DNA of 64,000 nt from Corynebacterium sp. HMSC078H07 (GCF_001812805.1 NZ_KV810437.1:56321-120320); one strand, 5' to 3'. Counted from the first letter of the stretch, positions 41,287 through 52,109 are shown. Numbers and translations are program-made. Notes: generated from the sequence alone by a model not told the origin.

Positions 41287-42816
41287 ATGAAGTTCGCGCG
41301 CTCTCTCACGACGCTGGCAGCGGCCTCCGCCCTTGCCCTCGGCGCCGTGACCTCCCCTATCGCCAGCGCATCCGATGTCACCCCGGAGCAGATTCGCGGC
41401 GAGGCAACGCCGTCCACCATTTCTGAACTCGATGTCTACAGCGAAATTGAGGAGTACCTCCCTAAGAATGACGCCGGTCAGCGCGTTCCTTCCCGCGAGG
41501 AGTATGAGGCTTCCATCGGAAAGAATGTGATGTTCAAGGACGTCAACATCAACAAGATTCCAGACGAAAAGCAGTGGCTGGGCTTCATCTTGAAGTACGC
41601 CGATTACCGCCAGAACGTCAAGGCGCTCAACGCTACTGCGCCAGCCATGGACCGCCAGGTGCCGCTGGCTGTTGTCACCCCGGACGGAACCTTTGATTCC
41701 TCCCGCCCTACCCTCTACCTGCTCAACGGAGCTGGTGGCGCTGAACAGGGTATGGACTGGTTGACGTCCACTGCGGGCCAGGACCTGGATCCGAACAAGG
41801 ACGGAATCCAGGATCTAGATGATTACTACGGCGACCGCAACGTCAACGTCGTTATCCCACAAGCGGGCGCCTTCTCCTACTACACCGATTGGCTCAGCTC
41901 ACCGAATAGCGGCTATTTCAAGGGCCCACAGAAGTGGGAAACCTTCCTGACCAAGGAACTTCCGGGACCGCTCGAGGAGCACATCAACGCTAACGGCAAG
42001 CGCGGCATCGCAGGCATGTCCATGTCCGCCACGTCCTCTCTGGTGCTGGCTCAGCACAACCCGAATTTCTACGACGCCATCGGCTCCTACTCTGGCTGTG
42101 CGGCAACCTCGACCCCGCTGCCCAATTTCTACACGCAGCTCACCGTGAACCGCGGTGGCGGAAGCACCACGCAGATGTGGGGCCCGAAGGGCGGGGACTA
42201 CAACCGCTACAACGATGGCCTCATCAACGCCACGAAGAACAACATGGGCAATTCCCAGGTCTATGTCTCTGCAAACTCTGGCCTCGCCGGCGCAACGGAC
42301 ATGGGCTCCTCCAAGCTTGAGCGTTTGGGCTCTGCCCAGGCCTTCAAGTCCTCCTCGACGCTGGTGATTGAAGGTGGCGTCATTGAGGCAGCCATGAATG
42401 CTTGTACCCACGACCTGCAGTCCAAGTTCAACCGCGAAGGCATCAACGCAGACTTCAACTTCCGCGAGACCGGTACGCACTCGTGGCCAGGCTGGCTCGA
42501 TGACATCAACTCCTCGTGGCCTACCTTTGCCCGCGCTTTCGATCTTCCGGTGGAGCCGGTGAGCGGCGGGACGTCGGACAGCGCGGTGAATGCACCGGCT
42601 GCCAAGGACGCTGAGGCGGAGGCTGAGACGGAGTCTGAGGCAGATACCGTCGACAATGCTGACGCTGAGTCGGACGCTAACGCCAAGGCGGAAGATACCG
42701 ATAAGAAAAATACGGACAAGGCTGCGGCAGAGGCAGACCCTGCTGCCCCCGCTGACTCCTTGCCGGTCGACTCTGAAGCAGCCCCGAAGGTCGACCCCGA
42801 AGCCACTGAGCAGTAA
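41287..42816 (+). CDS. Secreted mycoloyltransferase with long acidic tail
   Basis: A 509-aa antigen-85-type alpha/beta hydrolase that transfers mycolic acids between trehalose monomycolate and envelope acceptors. Signal peptide residues 1-29 (cleavage near ASA-SDVT). Catalytic Ser S245 in IAGMSMSATSS, and the His in ETGTHSWPGW near residue 400. The last about 75 residues are a low-complexity Ala/Glu/Asp-rich tail (KDAEAEAETESEADTVDNAD and onward), absent in the next gene, perhaps cell-wall-interacting or a flexible linker. Paired in tandem with a second mycoloyltransferase. Confidence 0.92.
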   Translation: MKFARSLTTLAAASALALGAVTSPIASASDVTPEQIRGEATPSTISELDVYSEIEEYLPKNDAGQRVPSREEYEASIGKNVMFKDVNINKIPDEKQWLGFILKYADYRQNVKALNATAPAMDRQVPLAVVTPDGTFDSSRPTLYLLNGAGGAEQGMDWLTSTAGQDLDPNKDGIQDLDDYYGDRNVNVVIPQAGAFSYYTDWLSSPNSGYFKGPQKWETFLTKELPGPLEEHINANGKRGIAGMSMSATSSLVLAQHNPNFYDAIGSYSGCAATSTPLPNFYTQLTVNRGGGSTTQMWGPKGGDYNRYNDGLINATKNNMGNSQVYVSANSGLAGATDMGSSKLERLGSAQAFKSSSTLVIEGGVIEAAMNACTHDLQSKFNREGINADFNFRETGTHSWPGWLDDINSSWPTFARAFDLPVEPVSGGTSDSAVNAPAAKDAEAEAETESEADTVDNADAESDANAKAEDTDKKNTDKAAAEADPAAPADSLPVDSEAAPKVDPEATEQ

Positions 42817-42854
42817 GCTCAACTCGCCATAACAATTGTCGAATAAGGATCCCC

Positions 42855-43934
42855 ATGAAGCGTCTTAGCTCTCTTCTCGCCGCCGGCGCGCTCACCGCAG
42901 CCGCGCTGGTCAGCCCCGTCGCGGGTGCCGCCACCCTGAAGCCGCAGGAGGTTGCGGGTGATGCCGCGCTGTCCACTGTGTCGGACTTGGAACCTAATCC
43001 CGAGATAGAGGGTCAAAAGTGGTACGACCGTTACAAGGATGATCCGCGCCTGCTGAAGCTGCAGGCTACGTCGCCGTCCATGAACGGCCGCGTGATTCCG
43101 CTGGCCGTTATTCCGGCGAAGAATCCGGATCGCCCGACCATCTACCTGCTCAACGGCGCTGGCTCTGCCGAGCAAGACACGGACTGGCTGGCCAACTCTA
43201 ATGTGGTGGACTTTTACGCGGACAAGGACGTCAATGTGGTTATTCCGCAGTCAGGCGCGTTCTCCTACTATACCGACTGGCAGGAAGACCCGAACGGCAA
43301 GTACCTCAAGGGCCCACAAAAGTGGGAAACCTTCCTAACCAAGGAACTTCCGGGACCGCTGGAGCAGCGCCTCAATGCCAACAACAAGCGCGCCATTGCC
43401 GGCATGTCCATGTCCGCCACGTCCTCGCTGCTGCTGGCACAACACAACCCAGGTTTCTATGATGCTGCGGGATCCTTCGCAGGTTGTGCTGCGACTGCCT
43501 ACCCGCTGGAGTACGAGTTCCTGCGCGTCACTGTCAACCGCGGCGGTGGACAGCCGGAGCAGATGTGGGGCCCGATGGGCTCGCCGTACAACCGCTACAA
43601 CGATGCCCTCATGAACTCGGAGAAGCTGCGCGGAACCGACCTGTACATTTCTTCCGCGAGCGGCCTGGCCGGTGAGAAGGACACCCCGTCCTACTGGATT
43701 AACAAGGGCTACAACCCGGCGGCCGCCTTCGTTGGTTCCGCTCAGCTGCAGGTTGAGGGCGGCGTCATTGAGGCAGGTGTCAACCACTGCACCCACATGC
43801 TCAAGGCGAAGCTGGATAAGCAGAACATTCCGGCCACCTACAACTTCCGCAATGTTGGTACCCACTCCTGGCCGGGCTGGAGCGAGGACATGGAGAAGTC
43901 TTGGCCTACGTTTGAGGCGGCTTTCAACTCCTAA
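42855..43934 (+). CDS. Secreted mycoloyltransferase, short form
   Basis: A 359-aa paralogue of the preceding gene. Signal peptide 1-25 (LAAGALTAAALVSPVAGAA), the shared block KGPQKWETFLTKELPGPLE, catalytic Ser S185 in IAGMSMSATSS and terminal GTHSWPGWSEDMEKSWPTF carrying the catalytic His. It lacks the acidic tail. The shared blocks are near-identical at DNA level, indicating duplication or gene conversion. It acts outside the membrane on trehalose mycolates. Confidence 0.92.
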   Translation: MKRLSSLLAAGALTAAALVSPVAGAATLKPQEVAGDAALSTVSDLEPNPEIEGQKWYDRYKDDPRLLKLQATSPSMNGRVIPLAVIPAKNPDRPTIYLLNGAGSAEQDTDWLANSNVVDFYADKDVNVVIPQSGAFSYYTDWQEDPNGKYLKGPQKWETFLTKELPGPLEQRLNANNKRAIAGMSMSATSSLLLAQHNPGFYDAAGSFAGCAATAYPLEYEFLRVTVNRGGGQPEQMWGPMGSPYNRYNDALMNSEKLRGTDLYISSASGLAGEKDTPSYWINKGYNPAAAFVGSAQLQVEGGVIEAGVNHCTHMLKAKLDKQNIPATYNFRNVGTHSWPGWSEDMEKSWPTFEAAFNS

Positions 43935-43995
43935 ACGTTCTGTAGAGGCCTCCACCAAGAGCCCCAAGCTTTTCGGTCTTGCGGGATAAGGGCGG

Positions 43996-44001
43996 TAGGA
44001 T
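43996..44001 (+). promoter_or_regulatory. -10 box for leaderless M1 peptidase transcript
   Basis: TAGGAT ends 9 nt before the ATG at 44011, with no Shine-Dalgarno in between, so the mRNA probably begins at the start codon. Confidence 0.5.
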
Positions 44002-44010
44002 AGCGGCATT

Positions 44011-46406
<2,396 letters not shown>

Positions 46407-46412
46407 AAAGCC

Positions 46413-47777
46413 ATGAAGGTGCAGACAACGGCCATCGAGGGCCTGCTCATTGTGGAGCTCGACGTCCACGGCGATAACCGCGGCTGGTTCAAGGAGAACT
46501 GGCAGCGCGAGAAGATGGTGGCGGCGGGCCTGCCGGATTTCCAGCCAGTGCAGAACAACGTCTCCTTCAATGCGGAGAAAGGTGTCACGCGCGGCCTACA
46601 TGCGGAGCCCTGGGATAAGTTCGTCTCCGTGGCGTCTGGCCGGGTGTTCGGCGCGTGGTGCGATCTGCGCGAGGGCTCTGCCACCTTTGGCCAGCTGGTG
46701 ACCCACGAGATTGGCCCCGACACGGCCGTGTTCGTCCCGCGTGGGGTGGCCAACGGCTTCCAGGCCCTGGAAGCCTGTGCCTACTCCTACCTGGTCAATG
46801 ACCACTGGTCCCCGGATGCGGAGTACACCTGCGTCAACCTCGACATGGTGGACTGGCCGCTGGAGCCGACGGAAATCTCCGACAAGGACAGGGACCACGC
46901 CGCGCTTGGCGACGTCTCCCCCATGCCCCCTCGCCGCATCCTCGTCACCGGCGCCAACGGGCAGCTGGGCCGCGCACTGCAGAAGTTCCTGCCCTCTGCC
47001 GGCCTGGGCGCGGTGGAGTTCTGCGGGCACGAGGACTTCGACATCACCAGCCCACCTGCCCGCGCGTGGAAGCAGTATTCCGCCATCATCAACTGCGCGG
47101 CTTTTAACAACGTCAACGGCGCGGAGGACAATCGTGCTGCGGCATGGGCGGTCAACGCCGATGCGCCAGCGAAGCTCGCGCGCATTGCTGCAGAAAACAA
47201 CCTCACCTTGGTGCACGTCTCCAGCGACTACATCTTTGATGGCTTCCACGAGGTCCACGATGAAGAGGAAATACCCTCACCTCTCTCGGCCTACGGGGCG
47301 TCGAAAGCCGCGGGCGATACCGCCGCGCAAACCGCCCCGCGCCACTACGTCATCCGCACCTCGTGGGTCTTTGGTGATGGCGCCAACTTCATGGCCACCA
47401 TGCGCTCGCTGGCGAATAAGGGAGTCAAGCCCTCCGTCATTCACGATCAGCGCGGACGCCCCACCTTTGCCGAGGACCTAGCCAAGGGCATCATTCACCT
47501 GCTCAAGACCAAGGCGGAGTACGGCGTCTACAACATCTCCAACTCCGGTGACGTCGTGGGCCGCGATGAGATTGCCATGGCCGTTTTCACCGGCGTGGGC
47601 CAGGACCCCGCCGATGTCACGCCGGTGAGCACCGAGCAGTACCGCGAGATTGCCGGGCCCGAGGCTCCCCGCCCGAAAGAGTCCGCCTTCGACTTGTCCA
47701 AGATTGAATCCACCGGCTTCACACCGATGAATTGGCGGGCCGCTTTGGCGCTCTACCTGGGACTTTACCCAGCATAA
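46413..47777 (+). CDS. rmlCD: Fused dTDP-4-dehydrorhamnose 3,5-epimerase / reductase
   Basis: A 454-aa bifunctional protein. Residues 1-165 are an RmlC cupin (FKENWQREKMV, GVTRGLHAEPWDKFVS, VFVPRGVANGFQALE); residues about 178-454 are RmlD (ILVTGANGQLGRALQ, NCAAFNNVNGAEDN, VSSDYIFDG, SAYGASKAAGD, RTSWVFGDGANFM). It performs the last two steps to dTDP-L-rhamnose. A C-D fusion is known in corynebacteria. Its last codons and stop overlap the 45-bp direct repeat of the following cassette. Confidence 0.94.
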   Translation: MKVQTTAIEGLLIVELDVHGDNRGWFKENWQREKMVAAGLPDFQPVQNNVSFNAEKGVTRGLHAEPWDKFVSVASGRVFGAWCDLREGSATFGQLVTHEIGPDTAVFVPRGVANGFQALEACAYSYLVNDHWSPDAEYTCVNLDMVDWPLEPTEISDKDRDHAALGDVSPMPPRRILVTGANGQLGRALQKFLPSAGLGAVEFCGHEDFDITSPPARAWKQYSAIINCAAFNNVNGAEDNRAAAWAVNADAPAKLARIAAENNLTLVHVSSDYIFDGFHEVHDEEEIPSPLSAYGASKAAGDTAAQTAPRHYVIRTSWVFGDGANFMATMRSLANKGVKPSVIHDQRGRPTFAEDLAKGIIHLLKTKAEYGVYNISNSGDVVGRDEIAMAVFTGVGQDPADVTPVSTEQYREIAGPEAPRPKESAFDLSKIESTGFTPMNWRAALALYLGLYPA

Positions 47778-47815
47778 CACTCAACATAACACTTAACTTC
47801 CCACGTGTTATGTTA
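47771..47815. repeat. 45-bp direct repeat, upstream copy
   Basis: Identical over 45 positions to 49290-49334 (starts AGCATAACACTCAACATAAC). It contains the rmlCD stop codon. Two copies of ATAACAC (47774, 47786) and one GTGTTAT (47805) lie in it. Confidence 0.95.
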
Positions 47816-47831
47816 TGTGTTATGTTGAGTG
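47778..47831. repeat. Inverted repeat in the regulator promoter
   Basis: CACTCAACATAACAC (47778-47792) and GTGTTATGTTGAGTG (47817-47831) are exact reverse complements flanking a 24-nt centre. Heptamers ATAACAC at 47774 and 47786 and GTGTTAT at 47805 and 47817 are spaced 12 nt apart in each pair, suggesting repressor half-sites on one DNA face. Confidence 0.85.
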
Positions 47832-47855
47832 GCATGTAGAGAGAAAGGCCTGCTC

Positions 47856-49289
47856 ATGACCCTAACGGAGCTCAGCGAGTTGATTGCACAGCTGCGGGTT
47901 ATCGGCAGCGACAAGCAGTCCGTAGAAGTGAAGTCCGCTGTGGGCAAGGACGTGCTCTCTTCCCTGAGTGCCTTCGCCAATGGCACCGGCGGCACACTCA
48001 TCGTTGGCCTATCAGAGGACGATGGCTTCACGCCCGTGAAGAACTTCTCCGCGTCCACATCCCAAGATCAACTAGAAACCCGCTGCCAACAGCTCATCCC
48101 TCCGGTTCGCCCCAATATCGACATCATTGAGTTCGAAGGCAGCACAGTACTTGTTGCAGCCATTGATGAACTCCCCGCCCGCGACAAGCCCTGCTATGTT
48201 TCCGAACGCGGCTTGTATAAGGGCAGCTATATTCGCACAGGTGATGGCGATACACGGCTCTCGCAGTACGAGGTGAACCGGCTCGTTGAGGAGCACACCC
48301 AGCCCACGTGGGACGAGGAGGCAATCCCTGACTCCTCCCTAGACGATATCGAGGGTGCAACCCTCGATGCATTTCTTGCAGTACAACAGGAACGCCGACC
48401 CAAAACCTTTGCCAATGGGCATGACACAGCGTTGAAACGATTACGCATCCTCAAGGGCGGCCACCCAACCCTGGCTTCCCTACTCGTGATGGGAGATTAC
48501 CCTCAGGAGTTCTTCCCACGCCTCACCGTGACCTTCGCCCTCTTTCCGGGAACATCCAAAGGAGACGTCACCACGGGCATTCGCCTACTCGACAGCGCTA
48601 CTCTTCACGGCACTATTCCGGAGCTAGTGAGCGAGGGCATCGATATTGTGAAAAAGAACATGCGCACTGCGGGTTTTATAGGCGATAAGTCTCGTACCGC
48701 ACTTCCGGACTATCCCATAGTCGCTGTCCGTGAGGCCTTGGTGAATGCGCTCATGCACCGCGACTATTCCCCCACCGCTCGCGGCAGCCAAGTACAAATC
48801 AACATGTTTGTTGACCGCCTAGAAATCACCAGCCCGGGTGGTCTTTATGGAGGGGTTACGCTGCGGAATCTGGGAGAGGCTGGGGTCAGCTCTACCCGCA
48901 ACCAACGGCTAACCACATTCCTGGAGGATATCCCCTTGCCAGAAGGCGGCGTCGCCGCGGAGAACCGCGGCACTGGCATCGCTACTATCCACCAAGCTTT
49001 GGCTGATGCGCTCATGCCGAAGCCAGAGATTATCAACCGGCTCGATAGTTTCACCATCATTTTTCACCGCCGCAAAGTGGCCACCCAGGAACGCTACGGC
49101 ACGGCTCGCGACCACGTGGAGCACCTTCTCCATACCAGCCCATCCGTGTCTACGACGGAGCTGGTTGAGGCTACAAAGCTGAGCAGGACAGCAGTCCAGA
49201 AAGCGCTGAACGAGCTCATCCGCGATAATATCGCCGAGAAGACCGAACCCGGCCGCAGCCCCAAACAACGCTACAGACTGCGAAAATAG
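47856..49289 (+). CDS. AlbA_2 (Schlafen-like) / RecG-type ATP-binding transcriptional regulator
   Basis: A 477-aa protein starting at ATG 47856 with AGAAAGG about 7 nt upstream. Residues about 15-130: AlbA_2 domain (SVEVKSAVGKDVLSSLSAFA, NGTGGTLIVGLSEDDGF). About 285-375: GHKL-like ATP-binding domain seen in COG2865 proteins (VREALVNALMHRDYSPTARG; LEITSPGGLYGGV). About 425-477: winged helix (TTELVEATKLSRTAVQKALN, then a basic GRSPKQRYRLRK tail). Such proteins are predicted DNA-binding regulators. It splits the rml cluster between rmlCD and rmlA and is bounded by perfect 45-bp repeats, whose operator-like heptamers lie before both itself and rmlA. Confidence 0.85.
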   Translation: MTLTELSELIAQLRVIGSDKQSVEVKSAVGKDVLSSLSAFANGTGGTLIVGLSEDDGFTPVKNFSASTSQDQLETRCQQLIPPVRPNIDIIEFEGSTVLVAAIDELPARDKPCYVSERGLYKGSYIRTGDGDTRLSQYEVNRLVEEHTQPTWDEEAIPDSSLDDIEGATLDAFLAVQQERRPKTFANGHDTALKRLRILKGGHPTLASLLVMGDYPQEFFPRLTVTFALFPGTSKGDVTTGIRLLDSATLHGTIPELVSEGIDIVKKNMRTAGFIGDKSRTALPDYPIVAVREALVNALMHRDYSPTARGSQVQINMFVDRLEITSPGGLYGGVTLRNLGEAGVSSTRNQRLTTFLEDIPLPEGGVAAENRGTGIATIHQALADALMPKPEIINRLDSFTIIFHRRKVATQERYGTARDHVEHLLHTSPSVSTTELVEATKLSRTAVQKALNELIRDNIAEKTEPGRSPKQRYRLRK

Positions 49290-49334
49290 AGCATAACACT
49301 CAACATAACACTTAACTTCCCACGTGTTATGTTA
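49290..49334. repeat. 45-bp direct repeat, downstream copy
   Basis: Exact copy of 47771-47815, beginning at the base after the regulator stop codon and 83 nt before the rmlA start. Confidence 0.95.
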
Positions 49335-49357
49335 AGTGGGAAGTTAAGTGTTATGTT
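49302..49357. repeat. Perfect 22-bp-arm inverted repeat upstream of rmlA
   Basis: Arms 49302-49323 and 49336-49357 are exact reverse complements (outer ends AACATAACACTT and AAGTGTTATGTT), separated by 12 nt that hold another GTGTTATGTT. Heptamers fall at 49293, 49305, 49324 and 49348. It could form a terminator-like hairpin for the regulator gene or serve as an operator for rmlA; no U-tract follows. Confidence 0.9.
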
Positions 49358-49402
49358 CCCCCAGCCCGCGCCGCCGCGCCCCAGCGCTGGGCCCTCCTCC
49401 GT

Positions 49403-49408
49403 TAAGCT
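49403..49408 (+). promoter_or_regulatory. -10 box for leaderless rmlA transcript
   Basis: TAAGCT ends 8 nt before ATG 49417. It gives rmlA its own promoter, 46 nt downstream of the inverted repeat. Confidence 0.45.
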
Positions 49409-49416
49409 TAAACCTC

Positions 49417-50292
49417 ATGAAGGGCATCATCCTCGCTGGCGGTTCTGGGACCCGCCTCTACCCCATCACCAAGGGCATCTCAAAGCAGCTCATGCCTATC
49501 TACGACAAGCCGATGGTCTATTACCCACTGACCACGCTGATTCAGGCCGGCATCCGTGAGATCCTCATCATCACCACCCCGGAGGACCAGGACGCCTTCA
49601 AGCGCCTACTGGGAGATGGCTCCCAGCTGGGCCTCATGCTCCACTATGCGGTCCAGCCGCGCCCAGAAGGCCTGGCCCAGGCCTTCCTCATTGCGGAAGA
49701 CTTCATCGCTGATGACGACGTGGCACTCGTCTTGGGTGACAACATCTTCGAAGGCCACGGCTTCTCCACCGCACTTAATGAGTGCCGCCGCCCCGATGGC
49801 GGCATCATCTTTGCCTACGAGGTCTCCGACCCACAGCGCTATGGCGTCGTCGATTTCGACGAGACCGGCCAGGCCCTCTCCATCGAGGAAAAGCCCGCCA
49901 CGCCAAAATCCAATCATGCCGTGGTGGGGTTGTACTTCTACGACAACTCCGTAGTGGAGATTGCGAAAGGCATTAAGCCCAGCGCGCGTGGGGAATTAGA
50001 AATCACCGCAGTCAACGAAGAATACCTGCGCCGCGGACGGCTCCGCGTCAAGCGCATGCAGCGCGGTGATGTCTGGCTCGATACCGGCACGGTGGACTCC
50101 ATGAGTGAGGCCTCCGCATATGTGGAAGTCATGCAGAAGCGCACCGGCACCGTCATTGGCTCACCGGAAGTAGCCGCGTTTGCAGAAGGTTTCATCGACG
50201 CCGCAGCGCTTACCGCGCTGGCTCAGCCGCTCCTGAAATCCGGCTACGGCCACTACCTTCTCGCGGCCGCCGACGAGGGCCGTCCCAACTAA
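49417..50292 (+). CDS. rmlA: Glucose-1-phosphate thymidylyltransferase
   Basis: A 291-aa nucleotidyltransferase for the first step of dTDP-rhamnose synthesis. The start [20 protein letters not shown] contains the nucleotide-binding signature; [28 protein letters not shown] and [13 protein letters not shown] are family blocks. The upstream frame extension to 49348 runs through the repeat and is rejected. Its product feeds RmlB. Confidence 0.95.
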   Translation: MKGIILAGGSGTRLYPITKGISKQLMPIYDKPMVYYPLTTLIQAGIREILIITTPEDQDAFKRLLGDGSQLGLMLHYAVQPRPEGLAQAFLIAEDFIADDDVALVLGDNIFEGHGFSTALNECRRPDGGIIFAYEVSDPQRYGVVDFDETGQALSIEEKPATPKSNHAVVGLYFYDNSVVEIAKGIKPSARGELEITAVNEEYLRRGRLRVKRMQRGDVWLDTGTVDSMSEASAYVEVMQKRTGTVIGSPEVAAFAEGFIDAAALTALAQPLLKSGYGHYLLAAADEGRPN

Positions 50293-50332
50293 TTAAATTC
50301 ACCCCTAATCTGGCACGGCGCCGTGTAGCGGT

Positions 50333-50338
50333 TAAGGT
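50333..50338 (+). promoter_or_regulatory. -10 box for leaderless DsbA-like gene
   Basis: TAAGGT ends 6 nt before ATG 50345; no Shine-Dalgarno is visible. Confidence 0.45.
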
Positions 50339-50344
50339 AACGGC

Positions 50345-51217
50345 ATGCCGAATTCACGCGAGTCCTCATCCTCCCGCAAGTCAGCCCTGTCCACGGTCAG
50401 CCCCATCGTGTGGGGAATGCTGGTGGTCATCCTTCTCTTGGTGGTCGTCATTGGCTTCCTACTGGGTGAACGCAATACGGGAAAGGATAACGTGGCACCG
50501 GGTGCTGAGCAGGTACAGACCAGCGCGGCCCCTGCGGACTCCAGTAAGGACATGGCTGCCGACGCCTCCAAGGCCACCCCCGGCACGAAATTTTCCGACG
50601 GGAAGGGTGACCCGATGACGTTCGGCCCCGGCGGCGACACCAAGTCCGGCGACATCACGGTGGTGCACCGCAAGAAGGAGGATGATCCTTTCGCCATTGG
50701 TGCGGTGGATGCCCCCGTAGTGATTTCAGAGTTTTCCGACTTCGAGTGCCCGTTCTGCTCCCGTCACGCCAACGTGACCGAGCCGGATATCCTCTCCAAG
50801 TACGTGGAGAAGGGCTTGGTGCGCATTGAGTGGAATGACTTCCCCGTCAACGGCCCTGCCGCCATCGAGGCCGCCAAGGCTGGACGCGCTGCCGCGGCAC
50901 AAGGCAAGTTCGCGGAGTTCAAGCACGAGCTTTACACCGCCAGCAAGGACATCAGTGGCCACCCAGAGTTCGACATCGACGACTTCATGACATTTGCCAA
51001 GCAGGCCGGCGTTGCAGACCTGGATAAGTTCCGCCAGCAGGCCACGGACGATACCTACACGGAGGTCATCGAGACGGCCACTCGCTATGCTTCCCAGATT
51101 GGCATCACGGGTACTCCGGCATTCGTGGTGGGAGACCAGTTCGTCGGTGGCGCACAGCCGCCCGAGGTATTTGAGCAGATCATCCAAGAGCAGCTAGGAA
51201 AGGCAGCCAATGGATAA
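50345..51217 (+). CDS. Membrane-anchored DsbA-like thiol oxidoreductase
   Basis: A 290-aa protein with an N-terminal membrane anchor (about 20-42: IVWGMLVVILLLVVVIGFLL), a linker, and a thioredoxin-fold domain with active site CPFC (C135, C138) in EFSDFECPFCSRHAN and the cis-Pro loop GTPAFVVGDQF. It probably forms or isomerises disulfides in exported proteins. It is in an operon with a 30-aa peptide gene (8-nt overlap) and a CcdA-like gene. Confidence 0.9.
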   Translation: MPNSRESSSSRKSALSTVSPIVWGMLVVILLLVVVIGFLLGERNTGKDNVAPGAEQVQTSAAPADSSKDMAADASKATPGTKFSDGKGDPMTFGPGGDTKSGDITVVHRKKEDDPFAIGAVDAPVVISEFSDFECPFCSRHANVTEPDILSKYVEKGLVRIEWNDFPVNGPAAIEAAKAGRAAAAQGKFAEFKHELYTASKDISGHPEFDIDDFMTFAKQAGVADLDKFRQQATDDTYTEVIETATRYASQIGITGTPAFVVGDQFVGGAQPPEVFEQIIQEQLGKAANG

Positions 51218-51302
51218 GCCGCCGCTGATTGTGTGGGTCTTCATCGCGCTCGTCCTTCTGACCGGGCTGCTGGGTGGTTATGCGGTGGGGGTGAGCGTAT
51301 GA
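51210..51302 (+). CDS. 30-aa single-helix membrane peptide between DsbA-like and CcdA genes
   Basis: MDKPPLIVWVFIALVLLTGL followed by LGGYAVGVSV. It overlaps the DsbA-like stop by 8 nt and the CcdA ATG by 4 nt (ATGA), the arrangement of a translated, coupled gene. It is one transmembrane helix with a short charged N-terminus. It may be a small subunit or regulator of the redox pair. It is easily missed by automatic annotation. Confidence 0.65.
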   Translation: MDKPPLIVWVFIALVLLTGLLGGYAVGVSV

Positions 51303-52093
51303 GCATCGGGATTTTCGGTGCCCTCATCGCTGGCGTGCTGACTTTGATCAGCCCCTGTTCAGCGCTGTTGGTGCCGGCCTTCTTTGCCTATGCCTTTGAT
51401 TCGCAGCGCCAGCTGCTGTTTAAGACCCTGGTGTTCTTCCTAGGCTTGTGCACCACGCTCGTGCCCATCGGCATGGGGTTGGCCGCCCTGCTCGCGCAGT
51501 ATCGCAGCCAGGTCATCACGGTGGCGGGCTGGATCATTATCGCCCTGGGAATCTTTACCGCGCTGGGCGGTGGCTTTCGCATCCCCGGCATGGATGCGCT
51601 CTCCGGAAAAGCCCGGGGCAGGGTGTTTCTGCTTGGTGCGGTGTATGGCTTTGCCGGTTTTTGCGCGGGCCCGCTGTTGGGTGCTGTTCTCACCACGGCG
51701 GCTGCATCCGGCAACGCACTCTGTGGCGGGATCATCATGGTGGCGTATGCCGCGGGCATGGCCGCGCCACTCTTCCTGCTGGCTGCGCTGTGGGAGCGCC
51801 TCGACGTCGGTTCGTGGCGGTGGCTGCGCGGACGCGAAGTCACTGTAGGCCCCGTACACACGAATACCGTGTCCATTGTGTCGGGAGCATTCTTCGTGCT
51901 CATCGGCGCGCTGTTCATTGTCAGTTATGGCAGTGCGACACTGCCCGCGGTACTGAGCACGGATGCGCAGTTCGCGGTGCAGGAAAAGGCTCGCAGCTTC
52001 AGCGAAGGCGTAGCGGATGCCTGGGTCTGGTTCGGCCTGTCCCTGGCCGCCACGGTGGCGGTGGGCATTAAGGCTGCCCGCACGCCGGCCTAG
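51299..52093 (+). CDS. CcdA/DsbD-like thiol-electron transporter
   Basis: A 264-aa membrane protein with about six helices. Redox cysteines lie in LISPCSALLVPAFF (residue about 20) and GFAGFCAGPLLGAVLTTAAA, each at the family positions, so it should pass reducing equivalents from cytoplasmic thioredoxin to exported thiol proteins. Start ATG 51299 overlaps the 30-aa peptide stop. Paired with a DsbA-like partner rather than cytochrome c maturation genes. Confidence 0.87.
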   Translation: MSIGIFGALIAGVLTLISPCSALLVPAFFAYAFDSQRQLLFKTLVFFLGLCTTLVPIGMGLAALLAQYRSQVITVAGWIIIALGIFTALGGGFRIPGMDALSGKARGRVFLLGAVYGFAGFCAGPLLGAVLTTAAASGNALCGGIIMVAYAAGMAAPLFLLAALWERLDVGSWRWLRGREVTVGPVHTNTVSIVSGAFFVLIGALFIVSYGSATLPAVLSTDAQFAVQEKARSFSEGVADAWVWFGLSLAATVAVGIKAARTPA

Positions 52094-52104
52094 GGCCGGC
52101 GTTT
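52082..52104 (+). terminator. GC-rich terminator overlapping the ccdA-like stop
   Basis: ACGCCGGCC (52082-52090) pairs with GGCCGGCGT (52094-52102), loop TAG being part of the stop region, followed by TTT. It ends the redox operon and faces the convergent MBL gene. Confidence 0.65.
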
Positions 52105-52109
52105 AAGAG

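Noticed and set aside
47771..49334. The 45-bp direct repeats as a transposon target duplication
   Set aside because: Far longer than usual target duplications, no transposase or terminal inverted repeats, and internal operator-like structure.
47771..49357. CRISPR-like array at the repeats
   Set aside because: Only two copies separated by a gene; no regular spacers and no cas genes in the window.
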